A DNA stretch of 26,044 bases from positions 1 through 26,044 of the forward strand of contig JALKBU010000747.1 in assembly GCA_023091735.1 (NCBI GenBank), given 5' to 3'. The notes beneath the pieces were generated by a model, which searched no databases, was not told where the DNA came from, and saw nothing but the letters and a program-made list of their open reading frames with translations. Below, in pieces: positions 8,167 through 17,671 of this stretch; position 1 is the stretch's first letter, and each line of letters starts with the position of its first letter. The stretch is from Trichomonas tenax (taxonomy: Eukaryota; Parabasalia; Trichomonadida; Trichomonadidae). Both the position numbers and the translations under genes were made by a program.

Positions 8167-10068
8167 TTATTGCTGGAGAGCGACAAAGACGCATCCAACA
8201 TCGTAATACTTGACAGCTACAGTCATACCTGGTTTATAGCCATAGAGAACTGAACTGCTTGAGATGATATCTTTCAGCATTCCCATTCTATCTGGCGTTT
8301 TACCGTAAAGCTGTATAACTTCAGAAATCATCTTCTTAGATTCGTTGAACTTGCTCAATGCTAATTGAGAAATTTCTTCTTCACTAACATTAGAGAAATC
8401 ATATAAATTTGTATAGCCTTCTATTGATGGGAATTCGATGGCAAAGCACTGATCTGCTGGTGTAACACGGTCTAAATATATTCTACCAGGATTAAAGAAT
8501 TGGCCTTTGTTTGTATTTGGAATTAATTGCTTCTTATAAGCCCATCTTAACAAGTGGAACAAACCTTCGAAGTATAATGCACGCGAGCGCGAAATGCTAA
8601 TCTCAGGCATGATTCTAATATACTTCTGAGCATCAATGCGCTTGTTCTTGCCTGTGCGATGTTCTGCAGCAGTGTACATTGCACGTAAAATAGTTTCGTG
8701 CTCATAAATAACAGCAGCATTTTTGCAGAGTGTCTGCAGCATGATGGCCATTGCGCAGTGATCATCATTATTGTAGACTTCAACTTGGAAACCAAGATAA
8801 ATTAAGTAATTTGAAAGTTTGATACTGATCTTTGTTGTCCAAAGAATCATAACCGACTTGATTACACCATCATACTCCTTAACGCCGCTAACAGGATAGT
8901 GCCATGACGCTGCATGATACTGCTCAAGTGATATAAGATGCTTCTCGACTTGGACCCAAAGACCGAACAAATATTTGCTGAGGAAAGCATGATCATATGC
9001 TTGTGGGCCGCAGACGCATCTAAGTGCTGAATCGAGGAAAATAAGTGTATTTCTAGCAATTGTCGGGAAGTCGCGATGTGATGACATTGTTTGCGGAACA
9101 TGGTAACGCTTGATATCATTAATCAAGAAATTCTTGATGTTATATTTTCCGTAGACTGTCTTGTCATCTGTTTGAATGATTTTACGAATAAAGAGGAAAA
9201 CTAAGAAGCTCGTGCAATCTAGATGCTTCCTACGCCAGTTGAAACCGTAGTCAATGATGTCCTCAAATGTTGTAAGCTCTTCCATTTTTTCAATTTCTTT
9301 GGCTTCTACAACAAACTCTTTGAACTTTGTGATTGCTTCCTCGTGAGAAACTATATCAATACGGCATGGCGGTGAGTGTATTGATAAGTCTCTGTAATGA
9401 ATTTCTGGGAAAAGTCCAAAATCTGCAGACTCTTTAACATATTCTGGAAACGTTGGGAATAATTTCCTTGGAAACTCATTCAAGTAATCAGCGAACTCGA
9501 TTTCGAACAAAGCGCAGTCAACAACATCACTGTGTTCAGGATGATCCTTCTTATAATGGAGTAAATATTGAAGAGATTCATCGCGATTAGCATTTCTGAT
9601 TTTGGACTCGTATCTGCGTGTAGCTGTCCAATATGAGTTGGAATTCTGTATTGTTTTGGTTGCTAACGCTTCAATTGCGAATGCAGCAATAACAAATGAA
9701 TCAACAACATGTTTGAGAAGATCATTTTCGATAATGAAGTCTTTGTTTGTGTATATTGATACTAGTATTGTCTGTAAAATGCTATATCCTTGTAATCTCG
9801 TGAATTGAAGATCGAATAATTTACCACAAATTTGTCGTATTTGATCAATAGTTGCATATTTGTTAGGAATAACAGCACCCGACTTCAGAACATCGCTTAC
9901 TTCGAATAATCCTTTAGATAAAAGATGAGAATCAATTCGAGGCATGCAAGCTTCAAGAGACGTCATCGAATTCTGAGAGTTCATGTTCTCAGTGAAGATA
10001 AAATCTTGGTATGTCATCGCGTCTTGACATTCTTTAAATAGTTGGATATTAATTTCGGTCCAACTCAT
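8167..10068 (-). CDS. NAA35: NatC N-terminal acetyltransferase auxiliary subunit NAA35/Mak10-like
   Basis: The 633-residue product resembles Mak10/NAA35, the large helical scaffold that anchors the NatC catalytic subunit NAA30 to the ribosome for co-translational acetylation of Met-Leu/Ile/Phe/Trp N-termini. A family landmark lies near the N-terminus: MPRIDSHL at residues 42-49 corresponds to the conserved Mak10 M(D)PKMD motif. It is followed by a Leu-rich helix (FTRLQGYSILQTILVSIYT, about 89-107) matching the family's QT(V/I)...Y stretch. An RxD motif (SPPCRIDIVSHEEA) lies further on. Length is close to the family's 700 or so. The frame extends 26 codons upstream but only to TTG; the ATG at 10066-10068 is preferred, with an initiator-like TCACT eight bases before it. 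No NAA30 or NAA38 gene is seen in this window. Confidence 0.75.
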   Translation of the reverse strand: MSWTEINIQLFKECQDAMTYQDFIFTENMNSQNSMTSLEACMPRIDSHLLSKGLFEVSDVLKSGAVIPNKYATIDQIRQICGKLFDLQFTRLQGYSILQTILVSIYTNKDFIIENDLLKHVVDSFVIAAFAIEALATKTIQNSNSYWTATRRYESKIRNANRDESLQYLLHYKKDHPEHSDVVDCALFEIEFADYLNEFPRKLFPTFPEYVKESADFGLFPEIHYRDLSIHSPPCRIDIVSHEEAITKFKEFVVEAKEIEKMEELTTFEDIIDYGFNWRRKHLDCTSFLVFLFIRKIIQTDDKTVYGKYNIKNFLINDIKRYHVPQTMSSHRDFPTIARNTLIFLDSALRCVCGPQAYDHAFLSKYLFGLWVQVEKHLISLEQYHAASWHYPVSGVKEYDGVIKSVMILWTTKISIKLSNYLIYLGFQVEVYNNDDHCAMAIMLQTLCKNAAVIYEHETILRAMYTAAEHRTGKNKRIDAQKYIRIMPEISISRSRALYFEGLFHLLRWAYKKQLIPNTNKGQFFNPGRIYLDRVTPADQCFAIEFPSIEGYTNLYDFSNVSEEEISQLALSKFNESKKMISEVIQLYGKTPDRMGMLKDIISSSSVLYGYKPGMTVAVKYYDVGCVFVALQQ

Positions 10069-10073
10069 AAAAA

Positions 10074-10078
10074 AGTGA
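10074..10078 (-). promoter_or_regulatory. Initiator-like motif TCACT
   Basis: Read on the minus strand, TCACTTTTTT runs directly into the ATG at 10068, with the presumed +1 A at 10076, eight bases upstream. The same spacing is seen at 20234 before the gene at 20226, which supports both as real starts. Confidence 0.5.
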
Positions 10079-10328
10079 CTGACTAAAAGGTGACATTGTC
10101 TATTTACTATGTGATTTTTTGTGATAAATACTTCGAATTTTACCAAAGTTATATTTTAAAAAGTGAAGCCATACATCTATGCTATTATTATGCACTAAAA
10201 TCTAAGTGCCAAAAATATTTTGACGCATAAAGATAGTTTTGACATATAAAATTCATGGTGTCAAAAAATGATGTTCAAAAAGTGACGTTTAAAAACAGTT
10301 GTCAAAAAAAAACACATTATTCATCAAT

Positions 10329-10946
10329 TTAAGCAAGAGCGGCAACTCTTTGCTTCTTTGGCTTCTCTTCTTCTTGTTCTGGCTCCGGTTCTTCGGCTTC
10401 TTGTTGATCTTCTTCGGCAGCTGCATCGAGTTCGGCACATAATTTTTCGTATTCTTCTTCTGCCTCTGCCTCGAGTGTTGGATCCATTGATTGGCCGAGT
10501 AATTCCTGTACTTCGTCCATCTTTTCCTTCTGTTCTTGGAATTCATCCATCAACTGCTCAACCATTTCTGGTGTGAGCTGTTCGTTCATAACCTTCAAGA
10601 CGTCATTAGACTTCTTGATGTTGTCTGCGAACTCGCGAGTAATCTTGGCGCTTTCGAGGTTGTTAAGTTGCTCTTGAAGGTTGAATAACATGTTATCAGT
10701 TTTCGTAATCATTGCTTCACGCGATTTCTTGAGTCGAAGTACAAGCTTAGCTCGATCCATCTTGCCTTCTTTAGCCAGCTTCCTTGCAATCTCCGTCTGC
10801 TTCTCGTTATCAGCTTCGAGACGGCTGATGTACTTTTTCAGACGATCTCTGTTTCTTTTCACCTCAAGGACAGCCTTGTCGTATTCTTCGTCCATCTTTG
10901 CTTTGTCGTTCTGAGCGTCATCAGTCGCACTTGGTCCACAACCCAT
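10329..10946 (-). CDS. VPS20: ESCRT-III subunit Vps20/CHMP6-like, Snf7 family, probably N-myristoylated
   Basis: With the ATG at 10944-10946 the protein has 205 residues, close to animal CHMP6. It begins MGCGPS, giving Gly2 and a downstream Ser for N-myristoylation and Cys3 for possible palmitoylation, as expected for Vps20/CHMP6. The frame extends 12 codons further only to TTG, and that longer form would hide the myristoylation signal. Residues about 20-60 form a basic helix rich in Lys/Arg (VKRNRDRLKKYISRLE), followed by a long coiled-coil hairpin. The C-terminus is strongly acidic (Glu-rich, with a short KPKKQRVAALA tail), the usual charge split of Snf7 proteins. Family role: nucleates ESCRT-III at the endosomal membrane downstream of ESCRT-II for multivesicular-body formation. 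A different CHMP class is possible, but the myristoylation signal favours Vps20. Confidence 0.8.
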   Translation of the reverse strand: MGCGPSATDDAQNDKAKMDEEYDKAVLEVKRNRDRLKKYISRLEADNEKQTEIARKLAKEGKMDRAKLVLRLKKSREAMITKTDNMLFNLQEQLNNLESAKITREFADNIKKSNDVLKVMNEQLTPEMVEQLMDEFQEQKEKMDEVQELLGQSMDPTLEAEAEEEYEKLCAELDAAAEEDQQEAEEPEPEQEEEKPKKQRVAALA

Positions 10947-11596
10947 ATTTTTTTTGGAAAAAGTGCTAACGGCGAGATTCAATGAACTTTATCAAAAAGA
11001 AATTACAAAAATCACGTCAAAAAGACATTGAAAGAGATATTATCTGAGCTTAGTCTTTGTACACTACTGAAACACATCCTTTACGCTATTATCTCAACAG
11101 CTTAGAGGCAAGAAATATTGATCGAATTTCAATAATCTTGTCATTTAACAATTAAAAGCTGCACACAGCCTTTTCTAGGCCTATGTAATCACCTTGTTAA
11201 ACGAAAGAAAGAAACATTATCCGAAATTTTGAAACTCTCAAATATACTTTTATTTATCAATTCGAACTTATATGAATATACTTAAATTTTCTTCCTTATC
11301 ATATATGTTGCTCCAAAACTAACATATAAACAAATTTTTTTTTCTATAAAACTCATAATGATAAATATCCATTAAAAGTAAAGAAGCAGATAAAGAACTA
11401 AATTTTGAGAATACTATTTGATTATTGTTGCTCAGTATTTGATCATAAATTGGGATTGATATAATTATGCTTTCATAAGGTTTTCTAATAGTCTGTGTAT
11501 TTGTTCAGCAGTTATATCTGATCTAGACCATTGATTGATGAAAAATTGATATTATTTTAAGATATAATCAAACAATCTATTTAAAACAACAATAAA
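10947..11596. other. 650-base intergenic region
   Basis: No supported gene. The right-hand part is the 3' flank of the membrane-protein gene and the left-hand part the promoter of the Vps20-like gene, where TCATT on the minus strand (presumed A at 10983) is 37 bases before the ATG. On the minus strand at about 11475-11550 there is a 27-codon open stretch ending WSRSDITAEQIHRLLENLMKA and a stop, with no start codon. It has protein-like composition and may be a leftover gene end, but it is too short to call. Confidence 0.4.
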
Positions 11597-12766
11597 TTAT
11601 ACATGATCTTGTTCACCTGCTTGCGCTCTTCCTGTGTCATCAGCGAAAATATGTTTGACAGAATTAAAATCGACTCTGTGCGTTTTTATCTGCCAGATTG
11701 TATCGAATATAAATGAATATCCGAACACAAAAGATATCCACCATAATATTTTGCCTGACAACGAAGTACAGAATTTATCAAATTTTGAATCGCCAACAAC
11801 AAGTGCTTTCGAAGTTAACCCAGAAGCAATTGTCTCGGCAAATGCTACTTTAAAGCATCCGTCATAAATAAACATTTTCTCTAACGACTCAACCTTTGCA
11901 TTATCGACATTTTGCTCCATACTGTTATCATATAAATATTGGCCTTGACAGTTATATACAACAGTTCCTGTCATAGGCAGTTCAACTCTGCGGCCTTCTT
12001 CTTGCCAAGTTCCATAAACAATATCGATCGTTGAATTTGCATAAGTTTGTGGACGGTCAAAATATGAAAATGATATCGCAAACATGCGCGGAGTGGGTGG
12101 CTGTGTTATGTTCTTGTTGTGCATAAGGCGTAATTCATTAAATGAGACCTTTGGATAAGATATATGATGTCTGACATATGTCACTGTGCATTTTTCTGTT
12201 CCACATAAACCACAACATTCTACATCAGGTTTACGTCCGATCATTTCCTGAAGCATTTGCTTTTGTTTCATATATTCGCGATCTTTAAAGCAACCTGCTT
12301 TATTTGAGCAAATATCGAATCCAAACATTAGGGTTAGAGATAAAACACTGCATAGACCAATAGCGAATGGAATAACCCAATTGAGAGCATAATATGGCAA
12401 GAAAAACTTGCAAACAATACCTTGTATGAAGGTTGACCATGCCATATTTGCTAATAAGCAGTAAATAACGGTCATCACATGTGTGTGAGGGGATAAAATT
12501 AATGAAACGACTAAACAGATCAAATTCGGGAGAATTCCGATAGATGTTGCAACAAGGAAACTGAATTCTGAATACCTGCAAAACAAATTTTGAGGATCTG
12601 ATAGACAAACCTCTTGAAATCCTGCGTGATAATAATCTTGAATTTCATAACAACTATAACGGCATGATTCATTTGCACAACAGATTTCTCCTGCTTTTAG
12701 TGTTGAATTTCCGCAAAGTACCTCATCCGATGAAAAACTGAGGACAGAGAGAAAGAAAATCAACAT
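11597..12766 (-). CDS. Unidentified multi-span membrane protein with a cysteine-rich N-terminal domain
   Basis: The 389-residue protein starts at the ATG at 12764-12766; the codon before it is TTG. A hydrophobic N-terminus (LIFFLSVLSFSS) looks like a signal peptide. It is followed by a Cys-rich stretch at about residues 18-63 with some eight Cys and Asn-x-Ser sites. Membrane spans are likely at about 68-91, 98-119 and 130-152. A polar segment of about 180 residues with CCGLCG at about 184-189 follows, then a fourth span at about 338-359 and a short charged tail. I do not recognise the family. The Cys-rich first domain and early spans suggest a surface or endomembrane protein. There is no initiator motif close to the start. 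Confidence 0.75.
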   Translation of the reverse strand: MLIFFLSVLSFSSDEVLCGNSTLKAGEICCANESCRYSCYEIQDYYHAGFQEVCLSDPQNLFCRYSEFSFLVATSIGILPNLICLVVSLILSPHTHVMTVIYCLLANMAWSTFIQGIVCKFFLPYYALNWVIPFAIGLCSVLSLTLMFGFDICSNKAGCFKDREYMKQKQMLQEMIGRKPDVECCGLCGTEKCTVTYVRHHISYPKVSFNELRLMHNKNITQPPTPRMFAISFSYFDRPQTYANSTIDIVYGTWQEEGRRVELPMTGTVVYNCQGQYLYDNSMEQNVDNAKVESLEKMFIYDGCFKVAFAETIASGLTSKALVVGDSKFDKFCTSLSGKILWWISFVFGYSFIFDTIWQIKTHRVDFNSVKHIFADDTGRAQAGEQDHV

Positions 12767-13313
12767 CAAAATACAAATTAAAAAAAAGCTTAGGGGCTTT
12801 CAAAAATCTGCTGGGAAAAATAAAAATTTTACAATTAAGGTTATTTAAGACTACATAGAAAAATGCTATAGAACATGCATATGATCAAATCTATGATGAA
12901 AATCATTATCCCTATTGATACCCAACACATTTAATCAAAAGAGTATACCATAAAATTGAGTTTATAATGACAATTAAAGTCTGTGAGCCTATGACTCAAC
13001 AATTCATGAGGGGCTTAATGTAGATCTATGTTTTTATGTGATAATAGTCAACAAAAAGGAAGCAATCAAAATTCTTGAATTTGGATCACTATTATTCGCC
13101 TTTATAAAAAACGTTCAGGCAATTTTCTGTGGTGTTTGGCTGCATCCAAACGAATATACAAATGGAATGTGAAAAATTCACGTTTTTTATAACGACGAAT
13201 CATTTTGTTTTTCAGAAATTAAGCGAAAAAATTGCTGTTTCTCAGAAAGCTGATTCCAAAATTACAAAAAAAAAATTTTTGAATAGAATTTGTTTTCTTT
13301 ACACAGAAAAAAA
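12767..13313. other. 547-base intergenic region between divergent genes
   Basis: It lies between the start of the minus-strand membrane protein and the start of the plus-strand cyclase-like pseudogene, so it should carry both promoters. No gene is supported; the 62-codon frame at 13129 has no homology that I recognise and starts in the middle of a small hairpin (GTTTGG 13134-13139 with CCAAAC 13146-13151). Otherwise it is plain AT-rich sequence. Confidence 0.5.
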
Positions 13314-16300
13314 ATGAGAACTAGCGACACATCTGATACATCTACGACCTCAACGACAGTTTTTTCGTCGTCTTCAATTCTATCATCGAATGATGACGAA
13401 CTAAGCTTCTTGAGGCGTAATCCTGTAAAAAGATGGGTATTCTCGTTATTTGTGCTATACTCATATATCTATAGCGTTCTGCCTATACAGCACATAATTT
13501 ATCGAGTTTCCTTCTTTATTAGGTGCTTGCAGATCATATGAGCAGGATTTTATTGGGGAGATACAATTTTGTACCCCAAAGATGCGAAAACGTACCCTGT
13601 AGCGATTCTTGGATCAGTTTTCAGTTGATTGATACCTATTAGTTCAACAACTTACGCGATTCAAGTTTTCGGATGGGTTTATTCAGTTGTTATTGTTGTA
13701 TACATCATATTTATTGGTTCCATTTCATACTACTTCAAGAAGAAATCAATAGTACCATTCATAATTCCACGAATTCTTTCAGTAACACTCGAATTTATTG
13801 ATATGATTCCTCAGCCTTTCGATTTATCAGCTATCTTCCACCTGTACTCATTGCCAGACGCCGCACAAATCCATTACGTTGAAGTAAGCATCATTTTGGT
13901 TTGTTTTATTGTAATGACTTTTGTAGTTTTTAACATCAATATGGCTTCAATTTTCTTCTTCCCATCGTCATTACCTCTGATATTCCAGAATCAGAACGCA
14001 AATATGATGAATTTTGTGTCTTTTATGTGTGGTTTAGCTGAATTGGAGGCAAACACAACGAATAAGTACGCTTCGTACATAGGTGCGATATTGGTTCCCG
14101 TAATTTGTTTGACTTGCTGTATCAACGTTCTCTATTTTGGTATAATTATCAACAAACCAAGAAAAATCTTCCTTCTTGCATCATTTGGAATGAGTTTTGT
14201 AGCGAGCATCTTTGGAATAGTCTTCAAGATCCTCAAAAAGCAAGTCCCAGACTACTTAATCACTGTAACTTTCCTTGTTTTCCTTGTTATTTCATTGGTT
14301 TACTATTTCATCGAAAATGGCAGTGCATCAATGAGCTTGACCGAGCTTGATGACTATGAAGCTGATCCATCGCTTCTTTCTAGCTTCAAATTCTTATTTG
14401 GGTTATTCCACAAAATTACAAGAGGATTCACATTTTCACATCACTACTGTCTTTCTTATAATATATTCAAGGATTTGATGCAACAACATCCAAGTAATAT
14501 GAATCTCATGATTATTTATGCAAAATTGCTCGTTATTTATCCAGAAGAGTTCAATCAGCTCAACTGGATCAATCACCACTTAAAGATTGCTGAAAAACGT
14601 TCAACAGCATCATTTTTCGTTGAATCTCAAATCCAAACAATTTTGATGCGTCGTGAATCAATTATTTCAGTCTTCCTCAAGAAGAAACTTGTAGCCATCG
14701 GCCAGTTGACAGCTACAGCTAAACTGAGAATGAGAAACACTTGGGAAACAATTCTTTCAAGAAACATGGCTGACTTAGAATCTCTCTTTAACTCCGTTTA
14801 CAAGAGCATTGGACAACTTGATGTCAAGTTCATGTACATCCTTAACTATCACTCTAACAACCAGTACGCTATCATGGCTTACGCAAACTACCAGAAAGAA
14901 ATCCTCGCTAACATCGCTGAGTCTGAAGCTCTCAAAGAGAAAGTGAAGAACTTGCAAAGCGGACATATGGAGAATGTTGACCAGATTTACATCTTTGGAC
15001 GTTATTCATTCCCATTCCTTCCTCTCCATCCACTATTCAGCAACACAAAGGATAATCGCTTCTCTGTTCAGAATGCAATTCAGCTTGATGACTAAGGACT
15101 TATGAATAATGATTTAGCACAGAGTTTGGATTCTGATGAAGAAACACAATTCAGAATGCTATTACAATTTCCAAGAGCCCTGATTCGGCTCTTACTTTCA
15201 GGCACATTTACTCATTCATTTCCAGAACTATCAAGATGGTCTTAACTCAGCTTCTGATTTGATGATGGACTTCTTATCTCATCAAACTAATTCACTCAGC
15301 AAGTCACTTCTTTATTTGATGATAGTTGGTTGCATTTGCCTTCCAATCATATTCATCATTGTTATTTTCTGTTGTGCAAAATGGATGTCAAACCAAAAGA
15401 TCAAAGTTTACATCTGGTTCTATGTACTTCCAAAGACAATCTTATCTAAGATGGTCGAGAAGATGAACACCCAGACAGACAGCAGAGATGAAGACGCCAC
15501 AGAGAGGCCGGATTAAGCTGATGTTGAACGCCTCCACATCGAACAAAAGACTATTCTCATTCTCAGATCAGGTGAAATGAACAACGATCAGACAAAAAAG
15601 GCTTAAATCTTCTTCTACACATTTGTTCTCGTTGTCCTTACCGTTGTCATTTGTTTGTGGTACATTGATGGTCTTGCAAACTACTTCCAGTCCATACCAC
15701 AAATCCACGAAGTCATTCATGGCTTCTCTTATGGTTATCAAGCAGTTCTTGCACTCCATATTCTCTCTATCTTCCAAAACTTCCAGCAAGCTGCAGCAGA
15801 AATTGTCCAACCAGAGCGGCTTAATTCAGCTATGCCATATTTCTTAAAATCAGCTCAAGACCGCTTCAAGATCATGACATTTGGCGACCATGATGAAGAC
15901 ATAGATCCAATTTACGGCTTTGTATCATCAGATTCGGATAAATTTAGAAAATGAGATTGTGATGTCTTGGGCGAAAACTTGACCGGATATCAGATTATGA
16001 AGTGCTCCAATGAAATCTCTCCTTTCATGAAGATGCTTGATTTAACTCGCCGTGTACACACACTTCATCTCACAGCGATGGGTGTTATCGATCCACACAG
16101 CGATGATCTCAATCTCCTGTGGTTCTTCTCGACTGAAAATGTTCTTGGTCAAATTGTCTTCCCAATGTATTTCGAAGTTTCTGATTCACTACAGAATGTC
16201 TTTGCTAAGACGAAGGATCAAATGATTGCTATTACAATCATTATTTTCGTTGTTGCTTTAATCATTGTCGGCGCTTACTGTGTTTCACTCTTGAAGGCGA

Positions 16301-17322
16301 CAGATGAAGTTAAGATGATATTATACCAGCTCCTTCACGCTTCGGCACAATCTATACTTCAATCAGATTATATCATGATAATTCTCAGTGGCGACTTCAC
16401 AACAAAGGCTCGTTCTGGACAAGCTATCGATGATGCTGCATTTGAGGAAATCGCAGAACACTTCCCTGATGGTATTGCTGTTATCGAAGGCGATCAGCTT
16501 ACAAATATGAACAAATTTGCAAATGATTTCTTCGGAGGCTCTCACGAGATTCTTGCTGATGTTGATTTCAACTATGCACGCAGAAACTTCTCTAAGGAAT
16601 TCTTGCTCGAGATTGGCGAAAAGTCATCAATTGCTTCAATCCAGAAGTTCGGTACAAAGGTTTATCTCATCATGAAGGATAACACAAACATCAAGACAAT
16701 GGAGAATGAATTGCAAGCTGAGAAAGAAAGACACAATGAATTAATCAAGGTTATGCTTCCAGGAAAGATGGCTGATTTGATTCTTGCCGAGAATCCAAAC
16801 GAAGCATTTTCTGTTCAATCTGTAACAATTGCTGTTGTTGCTGTTCCATCCGCGTCTATTGATCAGCTTCTTGAAATCCTCACTAAGTTATCAGAAAACG
16901 TTTCATAATGTATTCAACAATTGCGAGCGTTGATATTGTTGGTTCTGATTTAGTTGCAAGCGCTGGTATCTTCGAAACTGTTTCTCAGTCCCAGAGACAC
17001 GCTAATGATGTTATAAGCTTCGCAGTTGAAGCCCTTAAGACAGCAAAGTCTGTTTGTGGTGATGATGCCGAAACTAGAATTGGTGTTGCAACTGGTGGTC
17101 CTGTTTACATTGGTGTTATTGATATTGGACGTCCATTCTTCGAAGTCTGCGGTGAAACAGTCGAATTTGCTGAAGAAATAGCTGCTAAGGCTCCAACGAA
17201 CGTTGTTCATAAAACAAGAGCTGTCTACGAACTCATTTGCGCCAGAGGCTTCCAAATCAAGGAACGCAGAGAAGTCACATCTCGTAAGATTTGCATACAT
17301 TGTTTCTTACACAGTCACATAA
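13314..17322 (+). pseudogene. Broken gene for a trichomonad multi-span adenylate/guanylate cyclase-like protein
   Basis: Successive frames join into one product of about 1,330 codons from ATG 13314 to TAA 17320-17322. The N-terminal half has several membrane spans. A soluble section follows, then spans near 15300-15390, 15607-15665 and 16225-16290. A PAS-like segment (about 16430-16560) and a helical linker ending in LPGKMADLI lead to a class III cyclase-like domain, in which RIGVATGGPVYIGVI and GETVEFAEEI (about 17076-17185) match the cyclase RIGI.TG.V..GV / GDTVN..AR pattern. In-frame stops: TGA 13539, TGA 13626, TAA 15093, TAA 15514, TAA 15604, TGA 15952. Frameshifts: about 15181-15190, about 16905 (next to TAA 16906) and about 17289. 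The first metal-binding Asp region reads VAVPSAS, so even the parent may have been catalytically dead. The even preservation suggests recent loss. Assembly errors could account for single lesions but hardly for nine. Confidence 0.85.
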
Positions 17323-17671
17323 TACTTCTTATTCATATTTTGTTTGTTTCAACCATCTCATTATAAATACTATATTTGTTTTACTTGTTATTTTTTCATA
17401 TTTCCTAAAATTCATTAATTCTTTAAAATTATTTGAAGCAATTACTCACTTCGTTTTTCTGCTTCGGTTTTCTGATAATTATATTAAAAATATTAAACAT
17501 AATTAAAAATTATGCAAAATAAGCCATTTGTATTTTAGCATTTTGATTAAATTTCATATATGTGTTTGATATCTTGAGATATATGAGTAAAAATAATTGC
17601 AAATTTAATTTCATAATATTTATTTAACCAATAACTTCATAGGGCTAATTTGTCGATAAAAACGATATCAC
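17323..17671. other. Convergent intergenic region
   Basis: This 349-base stretch lies between the 3' end of the cyclase-like pseudogene and the 3' end of the minus-strand gene at 17672, so it needs no promoter. It is AT-rich. A 14-base hairpin-like palindrome, ATATCTTGAGATAT, lies at 17569-17582. Nothing gene-like is supported. Confidence 0.5.

Noticed and set aside
13129..13317. 62-codon plus-strand frame upstream of the cyclase-like pseudogene
   Set aside because: No recognisable composition or start signal, and it overlaps the beginning of the pseudogene in another frame.
13539..13628. Two TGA codons in the cyclase-like frame as possible selenocysteine or reassigned codons
   Set aside because: TAA stops and frameshifts occur in the same gene, and TGA lies as a stop in the neighbouring pseudogene, so decay explains them better.
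16363..17300. Minus-strand frames within the cyclase-like region
   Set aside because: They are shadows of the plus-strand coding sequence, whose protein pattern is clear.
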